A stretch of 64,000 nt of DNA from the NCBI GenBank assembly GCA_002406015.1, contig DHMX01000008.1, forward strand, positions 41,722 to 105,721, given 5' to 3'. Of this stretch, positions 34,865-44,108 are shown one piece after another. Origin of the DNA: Lachnospiraceae bacterium UBA4631. Lineage in GTDB: Bacteria > Bacillota > Clostridia > Lachnospirales > Lachnospiraceae. Position numbers and translations under genes: made by a program. Each line of letters opens with the position of its first letter. The first letter of the stretch is position 1. The notes beneath the pieces are model-generated. The model saw only the letters and a list, made by a program, of their open reading frames with translations. It did not search any database and was not told the DNA's origin.

Positions 34865-35746
34865 ATGAATATTAGTTTGGAATACTATAAGATATTTTAT
34901 CATGTTGCAAAAGACCAGAGCATTACTGCGGCGGCAGGAGAGCTATGTCTCTCCCAGCCTGCGGTAAGTCAGGGAATTAAGCAGTTAGAGCTTGCACTTG
35001 GAACGAAATTGTTTATACGAACCGCAAAAGGGGTGAAACTGACCAACGAAGGGGACACCCTTTTTTCTTATGTAAAAAACGGATATGAGCAGATTGTGTT
35101 AGGAGAGCAGAAGCTGCAGGAAATGCTGAATATGCGGACGGGAGAAATACGAATTGGTGCCAGTGATATGACGCTGCAATTCTATCTGTTGCCATATTTA
35201 AGGAAATACCATCATTTATATCCGGATATTAAGGTTACGGTTACGAATGCACCAACCCCGCAGACAATTGAACATTTGCGGGCAGGGCGGATTGATTTCG
35301 GAATTGTCAGTAATCCCTTTGAGGCAGAACGGCATCTGTGTGTGCTGCCGGTTCGGGAAATTCAGGACGTATTTGTGGCAGGCAGCCGCTTCTGGAGCTA
35401 TAAGCAGAAAATGCTTCGGTATGAAAATCTTGCGGGTATGCCGATTATCTGTCTGGAAAAGGATACCAGTACCAGACGATACGTGGATGCATTTTTAGCA
35501 GAAAATCAAGTGACATTAGAACCGGAATTTGAGCTTGCAACCAGTGACATGATTGTTCAGTTTGCATTGCAGAATCTTGGCATCGGATGCGTGGTTCGGG
35601 ATTTTGCAGAACGATATATCCAGACAGACGAGCTATTTGTCCTGCAATTTGATAAACAGATACCGAAGCGGCAAATTTGTGTGGTAAATGATGAACGGCT
35701 GCCGCTGTCAATTGCTGCCGGAAAGCTGATGGAGCTTTTGCAATAG
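34865..35746 (+). CDS. LysR-family transcriptional regulator
   Basis: 293 residues. N-terminal winged helix (residues 1-60: YKIFYHVAKDQSITAAA, LSQPAVSQGIKQLE, LFIRTAKGVKLT) and a type 2 periplasmic-binding effector domain. It sits between purB and purA, 48 bases after purB. Its targets are not shown; ATAA-N7-TTAT at about 35755-35769, directly downstream in the purA upstream region, could be a LysR box. Confidence 0.9.
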   Translation: MNISLEYYKIFYHVAKDQSITAAAGELCLSQPAVSQGIKQLELALGTKLFIRTAKGVKLTNEGDTLFSYVKNGYEQIVLGEQKLQEMLNMRTGEIRIGASDMTLQFYLLPYLRKYHHLYPDIKVTVTNAPTPQTIEHLRAGRIDFGIVSNPFEAERHLCVLPVREIQDVFVAGSRFWSYKQKMLRYENLAGMPIICLEKDTSTRRYVDAFLAENQVTLEPEFELATSDMIVQFALQNLGIGCVVRDFAERYIQTDELFVLQFDKQIPKRQICVVNDERLPLSIAAGKLMELLQ

Positions 35747-35754
35747 ATGCATAT

Positions 35755-35769
35755 AAACTATGCTTATGG
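35755..35769 (+). promoter_or_regulatory. Possible LysR-type box before purA
   Basis: ATAAACTATGCTTAT, a partial dyad ATAA-N7-TTAT, about 120 bases before purA. The surrounding DNA repeats CTTATGGA-like pieces. Suggestive only. Confidence 0.3.
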
Positions 35770-35889
35770 ATTGTATAAACAATATTGATTTTACTTATGG
35801 ACTGATGTAAGATATACTTAAAAATGCGTTGTGGTGAATAGAAGGACAACGAAAAAAGAATTTTAACGGAAATACATCAGGAGGATATT

Positions 35890-37167
35890 ATGGTTAAGGC
35901 AATTGTCGGAGCAAATTGGGGCGACGAAGGAAAAGGAAAGATTACAGATACATTGGCACAGGAATCGGACATTATTGTACGGTTTCAGGGAGGAGCAAAT
36001 GCAGGTCATACAATCGTAAATAATTACGGAAAATTTGCATTGCATACACTTCCGTCCGGCGTATTTTATAATCATACAACGAGCATTATCGGAAACGGTG
36101 TGGCATTGGATATTCCAAAGCTGGTTGGCGAAATTGAGGAAATAGTGTCAAGAGGTGTGCCGAAGCCGAAGATTTTAGTATCGAATCGGGCTCAGATGGT
36201 TATGCCGTATCATGTATTGTTTGATACCTATGAGGAGGCAAGATTAGCCGGAAAATCATTTGGTTCTACAAAATCGGGAATTGCACCATTTTATTCAGAT
36301 AAGTATGCAAAAATCGGTTTTCAGGTAAGTGAACTGTTTGACGAGGATGCATTAAAGGAAAAGATTGAGCGTGTATTGGTTCAAAAGAATGTATTGCTGG
36401 AGCATTTATATCATAAACCGTTATTAAAGGCAGACGAAATATTTGAGACATTAATGCAGTATAAGCAAATGATTGAGCCATATGTATGTGATACCTCTGC
36501 ATATTTGTATCAGGCAATCAAAGAGGGTAAAAATATTTTATTGGAAGGACAGTTAGGTTCCTTAAAGGACCCGGACCATGGAATTTATCCAATGGTAACA
36601 TCCTCTTCAACACTTGCAGGATACGGAGCAATTGGTGCAGGTATTCCGCCATATGAGATTAAGAAGGTTATTACCGTATGTAAGGCATACTCCAGTGCAG
36701 TCGGTGCCGGTGCATTCGTAAGCGAAATTCTGGATGAGGAAGTTGCAGATGAATTAAGAAAACGCGGCGGTGACGGCGGTGAATATGGTGCAACGACAGG
36801 AAGACCTAGAAGAATGGGATGGTTTGACTGCGTAGCATCAAAGTATGGCTGCCGGATTCAGGGAACAACCGATGTTGCATTTACCGTTTTGGATGTATTG
36901 GGATATTTGGATGAAATACCGGTATGCGTAGGATATGAAGTAAACGGAGAAGTTACAACCGACTTCCCAACCACGAATCTGTTGGAAAAATCAAAGCCTG
37001 TTTTGAAGAATTTACCGGGCTGGAAATGCGACATTCGCGGAATTAAGAAATACGAGGAATTGCCGGAAAATTGCCGGAAATATATTGAATTTGTAGAAGA
37101 ACAAATCGGATTCCCTATCACAATGATATCAAACGGACCAGGAAGAGAAGATATCATATACAGATAA
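35890..37167 (+). CDS. purA: Adenylosuccinate synthetase
   Basis: 425 residues. First step from IMP to AMP. P-loop-like NWGDEGKGKITD at the N-terminus with the catalytic Asp, and His in the NAGHTIV loop; later the IMP and Asp loops (TTGRPRRMGWFDCV). Full length. AGGAGG precedes the start. Followed by a palindromic repeat region, no classic terminator. Confidence 0.96.
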   Translation: MVKAIVGANWGDEGKGKITDTLAQESDIIVRFQGGANAGHTIVNNYGKFALHTLPSGVFYNHTTSIIGNGVALDIPKLVGEIEEIVSRGVPKPKILVSNRAQMVMPYHVLFDTYEEARLAGKSFGSTKSGIAPFYSDKYAKIGFQVSELFDEDALKEKIERVLVQKNVLLEHLYHKPLLKADEIFETLMQYKQMIEPYVCDTSAYLYQAIKEGKNILLEGQLGSLKDPDHGIYPMVTSSSTLAGYGAIGAGIPPYEIKKVITVCKAYSSAVGAGAFVSEILDEEVADELRKRGGDGGEYGATTGRPRRMGWFDCVASKYGCRIQGTTDVAFTVLDVLGYLDEIPVCVGYEVNGEVTTDFPTTNLLEKSKPVLKNLPGWKCDIRGIKKYEELPENCRKYIEFVEEQIGFPITMISNGPGREDIIYR

Positions 37168-37180
37168 GCTGAAGCCATGC

Positions 37181-37243
37181 ACAACATAGCGGTAATGATT
37201 GCTGTATGCTTGCATACAAAGCAATTAATTACCGCTATGTTGT
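37181..37243 (+). repeat. Long near-perfect hairpin
   Basis: ACAACATAGCGGTAAT (37181-37196) pairs with ATTACCGCTATGTTGT (37228-37243), then ATTGCT/AGCAAT and GTATGC/GCATAC close to a 2-base loop: 28 pairs with only small bulges. No T-run follows, so it is either a palindromic repeat element or a transcript-stabilising end of purA. Confidence 0.75.
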
Positions 37244-37250
37244 ATAAGGC

Positions 37251-37398
37251 GAAGCCGATGACCGAGCGACAGCGAGGTAGGGCTTCAGCGAAACCGATGA
37301 CCGAGTGATAGCGAGGTAGAAATCGAAGCCGGTGACCGAGCGACAGCGAGGTAGGGCTTCAGCGAAAACAATGACCATCATTCCAGCGAGGTAAAAAG
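37251..37398 (+). repeat. Tandem 74-base repeat with alternating sub-units
   Basis: Two copies of a 74-base unit (37251-37324 and 37325-37398). Each holds a 39-base sub-unit (GAAGCCG...GGGCTTCAGC) and a 35-base one (GAAAxC...). All four share ATGACC and AGCGAGGTA, three with GAGxGAxAGCGAGGTA. GAAGCC and GGCTTC in each longer unit can form a stem. The last copy runs into the ribosome site of the next gene. Not a CRISPR: no spacers of even length. Confidence 0.75.
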
Positions 37399-37408
37399 GA
37401 GGTAGCAG

Positions 37409-37852
37409 ATGGAACTAACATATACAGTAAAAAAGAGTAAAGCCGGAAGACAGGGCTACCGAATCTTGGGAAGCGTATTCTTGTTGCTGGGTATTTTGGG
37501 AATGATTATTGTATGGAAGTTGCCTGCCATGCGGTTTTTAGTAATTGCAGTTGCGGCGGTAGCGGCATTTTATGGTGTCTATCTGATTCGGGCATCCCTG
37601 CGGATACAGGCATATGATATTACCTATGAATTTACGGAAGAGCATATACATTTAATCCTTCACAACGGAGAGCGTGTGATTCCGTATACGGAAGTTACCG
37701 GCTTGCAATGGATTGAACCATCTCCGGATTTAGATTATTTTATGATACAGATTCAGGTTGGCAAGCAGAAATATGTACTGCATTTCAGTAATAAACGTGA
37801 ATTTGGACAAAAGATATTTAACTATTTGAATGAAAGAGTTCCACTTTCTTAG
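37409..37852 (+). CDS. Small membrane protein, YcxB-like
   Basis: 147 residues with two helices near residues 20-62 and a C-terminal soluble domain of mixed strands (ITYEFTEEHIHLILHNGE, LHFSNKREFGQKIF). Layout and size match YcxB-like uncharacterised proteins. Ribosome site AAAGGAGG overlaps the end of the tandem repeat. Confidence 0.68.
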   Translation: MELTYTVKKSKAGRQGYRILGSVFLLLGILGMIIVWKLPAMRFLVIAVAAVAAFYGVYLIRASLRIQAYDITYEFTEEHIHLILHNGERVIPYTEVTGLQWIEPSPDLDYFMIQIQVGKQKYVLHFSNKREFGQKIFNYLNERVPLS

Positions 37853-37881
37853 TTTTTGATAAATTCTTATGATATTTTACG

Positions 37882-37910
37882 TTGAAATACTGTGAAAAGT
37901 ATACTATAAT
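37882..37910 (+). promoter_or_regulatory. gdhA promoter
   Basis: TTGAAA (37882-37887), 17-base spacer, perfect TATAAT (37905-37910). About 140 bases of leader before gdhA. Confidence 0.8.
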
Positions 37911-37940
37911 AATAGGCGGTACAAAGGCGTAGCATCTATC

Positions 37941-37972
37941 CTCTGAAACGTTATTTGTTTCAGAGTTTTTTT
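37941..37972 (+). terminator. Intrinsic terminator inside the gdhA leader
   Basis: CTCTGAAAC-gttattt-GTTTCAGAG followed by seven Ts, about 24 bases after the predicted start point and 83 bases before gdhA. A second stem CCATGTGAG/CTCAGTGG (37974-37998) follows. Either transcription is attenuated here or a short RNA is made. Confidence 0.65.
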
Positions 37973-38055
37973 GACCATGTGAGTTCGCGACCTCAGTGGA
38001 TGATGCGGATATATGTTTTTGCACAAAGGAGTAATATTAAAAGGAGGAGTTTGTG

Positions 38056-39390
38056 ATGTCATATGTTGATGACGTGCTTGCATTGGTACAGAAGAAAAAT
38101 GCAAGTGAACCAGAATTTTTACAAGCAGTAGACGAGGTATTAAATTCTCTTCGTCCGGTTATTGAAGCAAATGAAGAGGCTTTTAAGAAGGATGCTTTAC
38201 TGGAGCGTCTGTGTGAGCCAGAGCGTCAGTTTAAGTTCCGTGTACCATGGGTTGATGATAAGGGACAGGTTCAGGTAAATACCGGATACCGTGTACAGTT
38301 CAATTCCGCAATCGGACCTTATAAGGGTGGTTTGAGACTTCATCCATCTGTAAATATCGGTATTATTAAGTTCTTAGGTTTTGAACAGATTTTCAAGAAT
38401 TCCCTGACAGGTCTGCCAATCGGCGGTGGTAAGGGTGGTTCTGATTTCGACCCGAAGGGCAAGTCAGACAGAGAAGTTATGGCTTTCTGCCAGAGCTTTA
38501 TGACAGAGCTGTGTAAGTATATCGGTGCAGACACAGACGTACCTGCTGGTGATATTGGAACCGGTGCAAGAGAAATTGGTTATATGTATGGACAGTACAA
38601 GAGAATCCGTGGATTATATGAAGGTGTACTGACCGGTAAGGGCTTATCATATGGTGGTTCTTTAGCAAGAACAGAGGCTACAGGATATGGTCTGTTGTAC
38701 TTAACCAGAGAAATGTTAAAGTGCAATGGTCATGATATTGCAGGCAAGACAGTATGTATTTCCGGTTCTGGTAATGTTGCTATCTATGCAGCACAGAAGG
38801 CACAGCAGATGGGTGCTAAGGTAGTAACCGTATCTGATTCTACCGGTTGGGTATATGACCCAGAAGGAATTGATGTTGCATTGTTAAAGGAAGTAAAGGA
38901 AGTAAAGCGTGCAAGATTGACAGAGTATGCAGCAGCTCGTCCAAGTGCTCAGTATCATGAGGGACGTGGTGTATGGTCAATTAAGTGTGATGTTGCTCTT
39001 CCTTGTGCAACACAGAACGAATTATTAATTGATGATGCAAAGCAGTTGGTAGCAAATGGCTGTATCGCAGTTGCAGAAGGTGCTAACATGCCTACAACCT
39101 TGGATGCTACAAAGTATTTGCAGGAAAATGGAATCCTCTTTGCACCTGGTAAGGCTGCAAATGCCGGTGGTGTTGCTACTTCCGCATTGGAAATGAGCCA
39201 GAACAGCGAGAGATTATCATGGACCTTTGAAGAGGTTGATTCTAAGTTGCAGGGTATTATGGAAAATATCTTCCACAATATCGATGATGCTGCTAAGAAG
39301 TATGCAACCGCAGGTGATTATGTAGCAGGTGCTAACATTGCCGGATTCTTAAAGGTTGTTGATGCTATGAATGCACAAGGTATTGTATAA
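38056..39390 (+). CDS. gdhA: Glutamate dehydrogenase (NADP-type)
   Basis: 444 residues, hexameric type. Substrate-binding motifs are PYKGGLRLHPSVN, the catalytic Lys in GGGKGGSDFDPKGKSD and PAGDIGTGAREIGYM; nucleotide fold ISGSGNVAIYAA. Assimilates ammonia into glutamate. ATG at 38056 follows AAGGAGGAG. Codon use is noticeably more regular (GGT, GCA, AAG), as in highly expressed genes. Confidence 0.95.
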   Translation: MSYVDDVLALVQKKNASEPEFLQAVDEVLNSLRPVIEANEEAFKKDALLERLCEPERQFKFRVPWVDDKGQVQVNTGYRVQFNSAIGPYKGGLRLHPSVNIGIIKFLGFEQIFKNSLTGLPIGGGKGGSDFDPKGKSDREVMAFCQSFMTELCKYIGADTDVPAGDIGTGAREIGYMYGQYKRIRGLYEGVLTGKGLSYGGSLARTEATGYGLLYLTREMLKCNGHDIAGKTVCISGSGNVAIYAAQKAQQMGAKVVTVSDSTGWVYDPEGIDVALLKEVKEVKRARLTEYAAARPSAQYHEGRGVWSIKCDVALPCATQNELLIDDAKQLVANGCIAVAEGANMPTTLDATKYLQENGILFAPGKAANAGGVATSALEMSQNSERLSWTFEEVDSKLQGIMENIFHNIDDAAKKYATAGDYVAGANIAGFLKVVDAMNAQGIV

Positions 39391-39419
39391 TAGCTAAGAT
39401 TTAAGCTTCAAAATGATAA

Positions 39420-39463
39420 AAGAGAAGTCCTATAAACCGAGTGTTTATGGGGCTTTTCTTTGT
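39420..39463 (+). terminator. gdhA terminator
   Basis: AGAAGTCCTATAAA pairs with TTTATGGGGCTTTTCT (some wobbles), then TTTG. Confidence 0.6.
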
Positions 39464-39552
39464 AAATAGTGTTTTTTGAAAAAATGGTGGGGCAAATTTA
39501 TGGTTATGGACATGGAGGAGTTTAAGAAATCCGTAGGGGTATAGCTTATGAT

Positions 39553-39588
39553 GCCTAAAAAACCACCGGCAAACTTGCCGGTGGTTAC
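39553..39588 (-). terminator. Terminator of the minus-strand gene at 39623
   Basis: AACCACCGGCAA-act-TGCCGGTGGTT, 11-12 perfect pairs; on the minus strand it is followed by six Ts. Confidence 0.85.
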
Positions 39589-39622
39589 TGTTATTTATAA
39601 GTTATAAATTATAATTCTTTTG

Positions 39623-40576
39623 CTATTGCGGTGGAGTATTTTCAAGCATTTTCCGCTGTAAGGAGGCGGTAGCATCAGAACTGGTGTAGGTCTTTAGCCC
39701 AAGTGTATAGCCTTGTAAATCTAAGGTTCTGTAATTAAAACGTAATTCAATGTTCTGGGACGAACCGTTAATAGTAGTTTCACCCTTTACAGATATATGT
39801 GCCGGTTCCCCTGTGGTTGCGGCAACATAAGAATAAGTAGGGTTTGAAACATTTGATTCAATCATGGTGAGCATATAGTATTCTTTATCATTAATAGTAT
39901 AATAATACTTGCTAAACATTTCCCTGCACTCATCCTCTGTCATGGAAATTACTTCTGTAGTAGCACTGGCATCCCCTTGCATTGTGGCAGAACCATTTTG
40001 GGCAAGTGAAAGTATGGTTTGCATATAAAAACCGGCAGAAGCAATTAAGGCAAAAAGCAATATAGTAGCAATTAAGCTGGAATCACCGTTTCTGCTGCAT
40101 CGTTTATAGTAATACGCAGGCTGGAACAGAAAGAACCAAACAATCAAACTGAAGCCGTTGCCCTTTGCAACCATGATAATTGCATCAGCAAGTAACAGGA
40201 GATTTCCGATAATCGTCAATGCACTATAGCTGGAAAGCTGACTTAAAAGCTCTGCATCTGTGTAAGTACCGGTGCCAATTTTTTTGAATACAAATGCTGC
40301 AAGAATTAAGAAAATAACATTACATAACACTCCAACAATCATTAGAAGTGGTGGAAATGAAGAATTTTTGTACGCTGCGGAAGAAGAAGAGGTACTATAG
40401 CTTGGTGTGACCGGTGCGGTATGCTGATACTGATTTGCTATGAATACGCTGTTATCCTCCTCTGGATTGAAGTCAAGGTCTGAATAATTTGAAGATGTGT
40501 CCGGAGTTGAATGAATTCTCGGACTGGTGTTAACAGATGACTTATCGTCATCATCATTGGATAATTGAAATCCCAT
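39623..40576 (-). CDS. Membrane protein with disordered N-terminus, unknown function
   Basis: 317 residues. A Ser/Asp/Thr-rich N-terminal tail (about 1-75), three or four helices (near 77-97, 118-137, 145-160, 170-190), then an outside domain of about 110 residues. No family recognised. The domain after the last helix has the look of a small substrate or cell-wall-facing module. Monocistronic. Confidence 0.7.
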   Translation of the reverse strand: MGFQLSNDDDDKSSVNTSPRIHSTPDTSSNYSDLDFNPEEDNSVFIANQYQHTAPVTPSYSTSSSSAAYKNSSFPPLLMIVGVLCNVIFLILAAFVFKKIGTGTYTDAELLSQLSSYSALTIIGNLLLLADAIIMVAKGNGFSLIVWFFLFQPAYYYKRCSRNGDSSLIATILLFALIASAGFYMQTILSLAQNGSATMQGDASATTEVISMTEDECREMFSKYYYTINDKEYYMLTMIESNVSNPTYSYVAATTGEPAHISVKGETTINGSSQNIELRFNYRTLDLQGYTLGLKTYTSSDATASLQRKMLENTPPQ

Positions 40577-40716
40577 GATAATCCCCCTTTATCGTTTAGT
40601 GTTGTACCCATCATAGTACTTATCTCATAGTACACTGAAAAGGGTTGACAGTCAACAAAGACTTTGTTATGTTGAGAAAAAGTGAGATAAATTTGAATTT
40701 GATTCGGAGGAAACTT

Positions 40717-41673
40717 ATGAAACTGGCTGTTATTATTACAGGAGGAACCATCGGAAGCAAATGTGAGCAGGGATGGATTGCACCTAACCGGGAGACTCCC
40801 TATTTAATTATAGAAAAGTATCGGGAACAATATCCGGTACAGGCAAAAGATGTATCGTTTGAAGTCAGGATGCCATATCAGATATTAAGTGAGAATTTGA
40901 ACGGTGATTATTTAAATCGGCTGATACAAGAGGTTAAAGTATGTATACAGGAAGGTGTATACCAAGGCATTATAATCTGTCATGGAACCGATACGCTGGC
41001 ATATACGGCAGCCATGCTGGATTGGGCGTTGCAGAAGATATTGCTTCCTGTGGTTTTAGTATCCAGCAATTATCCGTTAGAGGATTTACGGGCAAATGGA
41101 TTAGAGAATTTTCGGTTTGGTGTTGAAACGGTTCGGCAAGGAATAGCAGGGGTCAGTGTTGTCTATCAGAACAAAGACAAAAAGACCTATGTGCATATGG
41201 CAAGAAAGGTACTGGCACATCAGACCTTTGAGGATGAACTATACAGTATGCATCAGGCATATGTGGGAGTCTATGACGAGAAAGGAGACTACTGCGTAAT
41301 GCCGCCAAGAAAAGATACTTGCAGAGAACTTCCCGACATAGAATACCATGGGTTACAGAAGCATTCGGAATTTATAAAATGGATACGAAGTTATCCGGGA
41401 ATGTGCTATCCGGAACTGGACAAGACCATCAAGGCAGTTATGATAGAGAGCTATCATTCCGGTACAATAGCAGTCGGAACAGAGCTGGAAACATTCACCC
41501 AAAATGCAAAGAAGCTGGAAATTCCGATATATCTGGTAGGGGCAACGAAGCGGGAAGGCGGCTATGAGACCATGAAGGAATATCAGCGGTTGGGAATAGA
41601 GGTACTTGAAAACCTGACACCTATATCGGTATATTGTTATTTGTGGATGAGATTTTCTGAGCCGGATGCGTAG
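40717..41673 (+). CDS. Asparaginase family protein
   Basis: 318 residues. The two asparaginase Thr motifs are present: TGGTIGS near residue 10 and CHGTDTLAYTAAML near 90. Cytoplasmic (no signal peptide), so a type I-like enzyme making Asp from Asn. ATG at 40717 behind GGAGG; the upstream part of the open frame is not used. The central region after residue 180 is less typical, so another amidohydrolase substrate is possible. Confidence 0.82.
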   Translation: MKLAVIITGGTIGSKCEQGWIAPNRETPYLIIEKYREQYPVQAKDVSFEVRMPYQILSENLNGDYLNRLIQEVKVCIQEGVYQGIIICHGTDTLAYTAAMLDWALQKILLPVVLVSSNYPLEDLRANGLENFRFGVETVRQGIAGVSVVYQNKDKKTYVHMARKVLAHQTFEDELYSMHQAYVGVYDEKGDYCVMPPRKDTCRELPDIEYHGLQKHSEFIKWIRSYPGMCYPELDKTIKAVMIESYHSGTIAVGTELETFTQNAKKLEIPIYLVGATKREGGYETMKEYQRLGIEVLENLTPISVYCYLWMRFSEPDA

Positions 41674-41745
41674 TTAATGTTGCACAATATCGGTATAAAT
41701 GATATGATAGCGTTCACAAGAATATTTTAACAGGAGTATTGTGGT

Positions 41746-42642
41746 ATGCATGGAAATGAGCGGATACCGGAAGCAAATAGAAGGTGGCAGCAGTACCGCT
41801 TGGATGTAACGAATTATATAGCATCCGAATGTCGGCATGGAGAACGGATATTGATTCTCGGAGCCGGCGGCTGTGATGATTTGGACTTGGAATGGCTGCT
41901 TCAAAAAGAGACAGAGATATGGTTAAGTGATATTAATGAAGAAGCTATGCAGGAAGCAATAACCGAAGTGCTGGAGCAAGCTCCACAGTGCAGGGAACGG
42001 ATACACCGGATAAAGACAGATTTGATTGCCATGCCGGACGAGCTGATACAGCAATATGATGCAGCGTGTCTGGAAGGTATCGATGCATTAAATATATGGT
42101 GGCAGAAGTATATACAGGCGTTCACAGAACAGGCTCTGATGACAAAAAATATATTAAAGGAAATGCGAAAAAGCGGAGTCGCCATCTTTGACAAAGTGAT
42201 TTGCCTTGGATTACATAGTCAGTTATATGTAGCGTTAGCAGTCAGAACCTATCAGCTTGGAAATAAACTGACAGAGGAAGTGCGGAAAGCAGCGATACAG
42301 TGGTTGCAGCAGGCAAATGAAATGACGGCAGAAAAATTCTTGAAGGAGTTCCCATTATTAGGAAGAGAATTATATCTGGGACTGGAATATACAACCATGT
42401 ATGCAGAAAATCCGGAAGTGGAGACAGAGATTATATCACAGCTTGAAAGCTACGGAGAAGAAGGCTTAGTTAATCTGAAGCTTCCGAGAGTGGAAGGTGC
42501 ATGGCAGATGGAACAGGAATTATGGAAGCAGAGTCAGGAGCACAGACTGCTTATCAGAGACCGTCAATATCTGATATGGCCGTTTTCAGAGGAAAAACGC
42601 TATTTGATGGTTATTTACAGTCTTTTATGCTATAATGGATAA
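41746..42642 (+). CDS. SAM-methyltransferase-like protein, unknown substrate
   Basis: 298 residues. An N-terminal Rossmann-type stretch (ILILGAGGCDDLDLEWLL, WLSDINEEAM) suggests nucleotide or SAM binding. The rest is helical and not recognised. Neighbours (asparaginase, lepB) give no clue. CAGGAG precedes the start. Confidence 0.6.
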   Translation: MHGNERIPEANRRWQQYRLDVTNYIASECRHGERILILGAGGCDDLDLEWLLQKETEIWLSDINEEAMQEAITEVLEQAPQCRERIHRIKTDLIAMPDELIQQYDAACLEGIDALNIWWQKYIQAFTEQALMTKNILKEMRKSGVAIFDKVICLGLHSQLYVALAVRTYQLGNKLTEEVRKAAIQWLQQANEMTAEKFLKEFPLLGRELYLGLEYTTMYAENPEVETEIISQLESYGEEGLVNLKLPRVEGAWQMEQELWKQSQEHRLLIRDRQYLIWPFSEEKRYLMVIYSLLCYNG

Positions 42643-42676
42643 GACAGGAAAAAGAATATAAATTAGGAAGTATGAT

Positions 42677-43333
42677 ATGGAAGATAATGAAATTAAAGAG
42701 TTATTAACAGACAGTGAGAAAATGGTGGAAGAAAAGACCAGAAATTCTGCGGTAAAGCCCGGTAAAAAGGAAGATGGAGAGTCAGAGGGGTTTCTGCGTG
42801 CAGTAGCTCTTCCTGTGTTATACGGAGTGTTATTTGCATTATTATTAACGCAGGTAATGTTCTTTCATGCGAGAGTTCCGTCAGGCTCTATGGAAACTAC
42901 GATAATGACAGGAGACAAGATTGTAGGAAATCGTATGGTATATTGGTTTCAGGGACCGGAGCATGGTGATATTATCATTTTCTGGAGCGAAGAATATCAG
43001 GAGTTTATGGTGAAACGTGTGATAGGTTGTCCGGGAGACCACATTGAGATACGGGAGGACGGCGTATATGTGAATGAACGCCTGCTTGCGGATGATTATA
43101 CACAAGGAGTAACTACAGAATTACAACCCGGAGTTACAAGTTGGGATGTACCGGAGGATTCCTATTTCGTTATGGGGGATAACCGGGAAAATTCTGCGGA
43201 TTCCAGATATTGGATGAATGCATTTGTATCAAAGGACGATATTTATGCAAGATATATGTTCCGGTATTCACTCGGAAGAAATGGGTGGTATATTGATTGG
43301 AAGGATGCCATTACGTTCTGGGCAGAAGAATAG
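42677..43333 (+). CDS. lepB: Signal peptidase I
   Basis: 218 residues. A hydrophilic N-terminus, one membrane helix (about residues 42-62, ALPVLYGVLFALLLTQVMFF), the catalytic Ser in VPSGSMETTI, Lys in MVKRVIGCPGD, and box E MGDNRENSADSR. Cleaves Sec signal peptides outside the membrane. Confidence 0.94.
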   Translation: MEDNEIKELLTDSEKMVEEKTRNSAVKPGKKEDGESEGFLRAVALPVLYGVLFALLLTQVMFFHARVPSGSMETTIMTGDKIVGNRMVYWFQGPEHGDIIIFWSEEYQEFMVKRVIGCPGDHIEIREDGVYVNERLLADDYTQGVTTELQPGVTSWDVPEDSYFVMGDNRENSADSRYWMNAFVSKDDIYARYMFRYSLGRNGWYIDWKDAITFWAEE

Positions 43334-43354
43334 TGCATACGAGAAGGAGATATT

Positions 43355-43705
43355 ATGTATCAGGAGCAGGTAATATTATGTGCATCTTCAAAATATGAAG
43401 AAAAGTATTATTTAAATGAAGATTTTGAAAATTTGCCACAGTCCATACAGCGTGAACTGCAGATTATGTGCGTGCTGTTTACGGAAGAAATCGGTGGGAT
43501 TCTGACCTTGGAATATGATGCAAAGGGAAACCTGAACTTCATAACAGCAGCCAATGAAGGAGATTTGCTGTATGATGATATTGGGAGTGCATTAAAGATA
43601 AAACAGATGCGGGAAGAACGGAAAGAACTTCTGGAATCCTTAGAAGCCTATTATAAGGTGTTTTTTCTGGGAGAATCTTTGGATACAGAAGCATTTACAC
43701 AGTAG
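43355..43705 (+). CDS. DUF6145-like small protein
   Basis: 116 residues, soluble, mixed alpha/beta. Sequence such as QIMCVLFTEEIGGILTL and the GSALKIKQMREE region match a family common in Lachnospiraceae with no known role. 21 bases after lepB with AGGAG. Confidence 0.65.
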   Translation: MYQEQVILCASSKYEEKYYLNEDFENLPQSIQRELQIMCVLFTEEIGGILTLEYDAKGNLNFITAANEGDLLYDDIGSALKIKQMREERKELLESLEAYYKVFFLGESLDTEAFTQ

Positions 43706-43756
43706 AATGAAGCTTAATGAAAATGAAATAGATAGTAGAACAGGAGGAAAACAGAA

Positions 43757-44059
43757 ATGATACGTCATGTAGTTATGTTTGGGATTCGGGGTAAGGAAGG
43801 TCGTACACCTTTGCAGGAAGCAGCACGTTTAGGTGAAAAGCTAATGGCATTGCCGGCAGAGATACCATTTCTGAAAAAAATGGAGGTTGGTGTGAACTCG
43901 GAGCTTGCACCGGAGGATAATGCACAGCTTGTACTGATAGCTGATTTTGACAGCATTGAGGATTGTGCAATGTATACGATTCATCCGGCACATATGGCAG
44001 TTGCGGAAGAAATCGGAACGGTAAAGACCAGTCGATGCTGTGTTGATTATGAAATATAG
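43757..44059 (+). CDS. Dabb (stress-responsive A/B barrel) protein
   Basis: 100 residues, dimeric ferredoxin-like barrel: begins MIRHVVMFGI, has the VGVNSE and LIADFDSIEDCAMYTIHPAH blocks typical of Dabb proteins. Function in bacteria unknown. AGGAGG upstream. Confidence 0.85.
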   Translation: MIRHVVMFGIRGKEGRTPLQEAARLGEKLMALPAEIPFLKKMEVGVNSELAPEDNAQLVLIADFDSIEDCAMYTIHPAHMAVAEEIGTVKTSRCCVDYEI

Positions 44060-44108
44060 AATCCTTACAGCTTCATAGGAGGAATGAAAACTATAAGGAG
44101 AGCAACAG

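Noticed and set aside
37251..37398. CRISPR array
   Set aside because: Units are directly adjacent, differ in sequence and length, and there are no spacers, leader or cas genes.
39500..39544. Tiny open frame after gdhA
   Set aside because: Fifteen codons, no family, between two terminators; likely debris.
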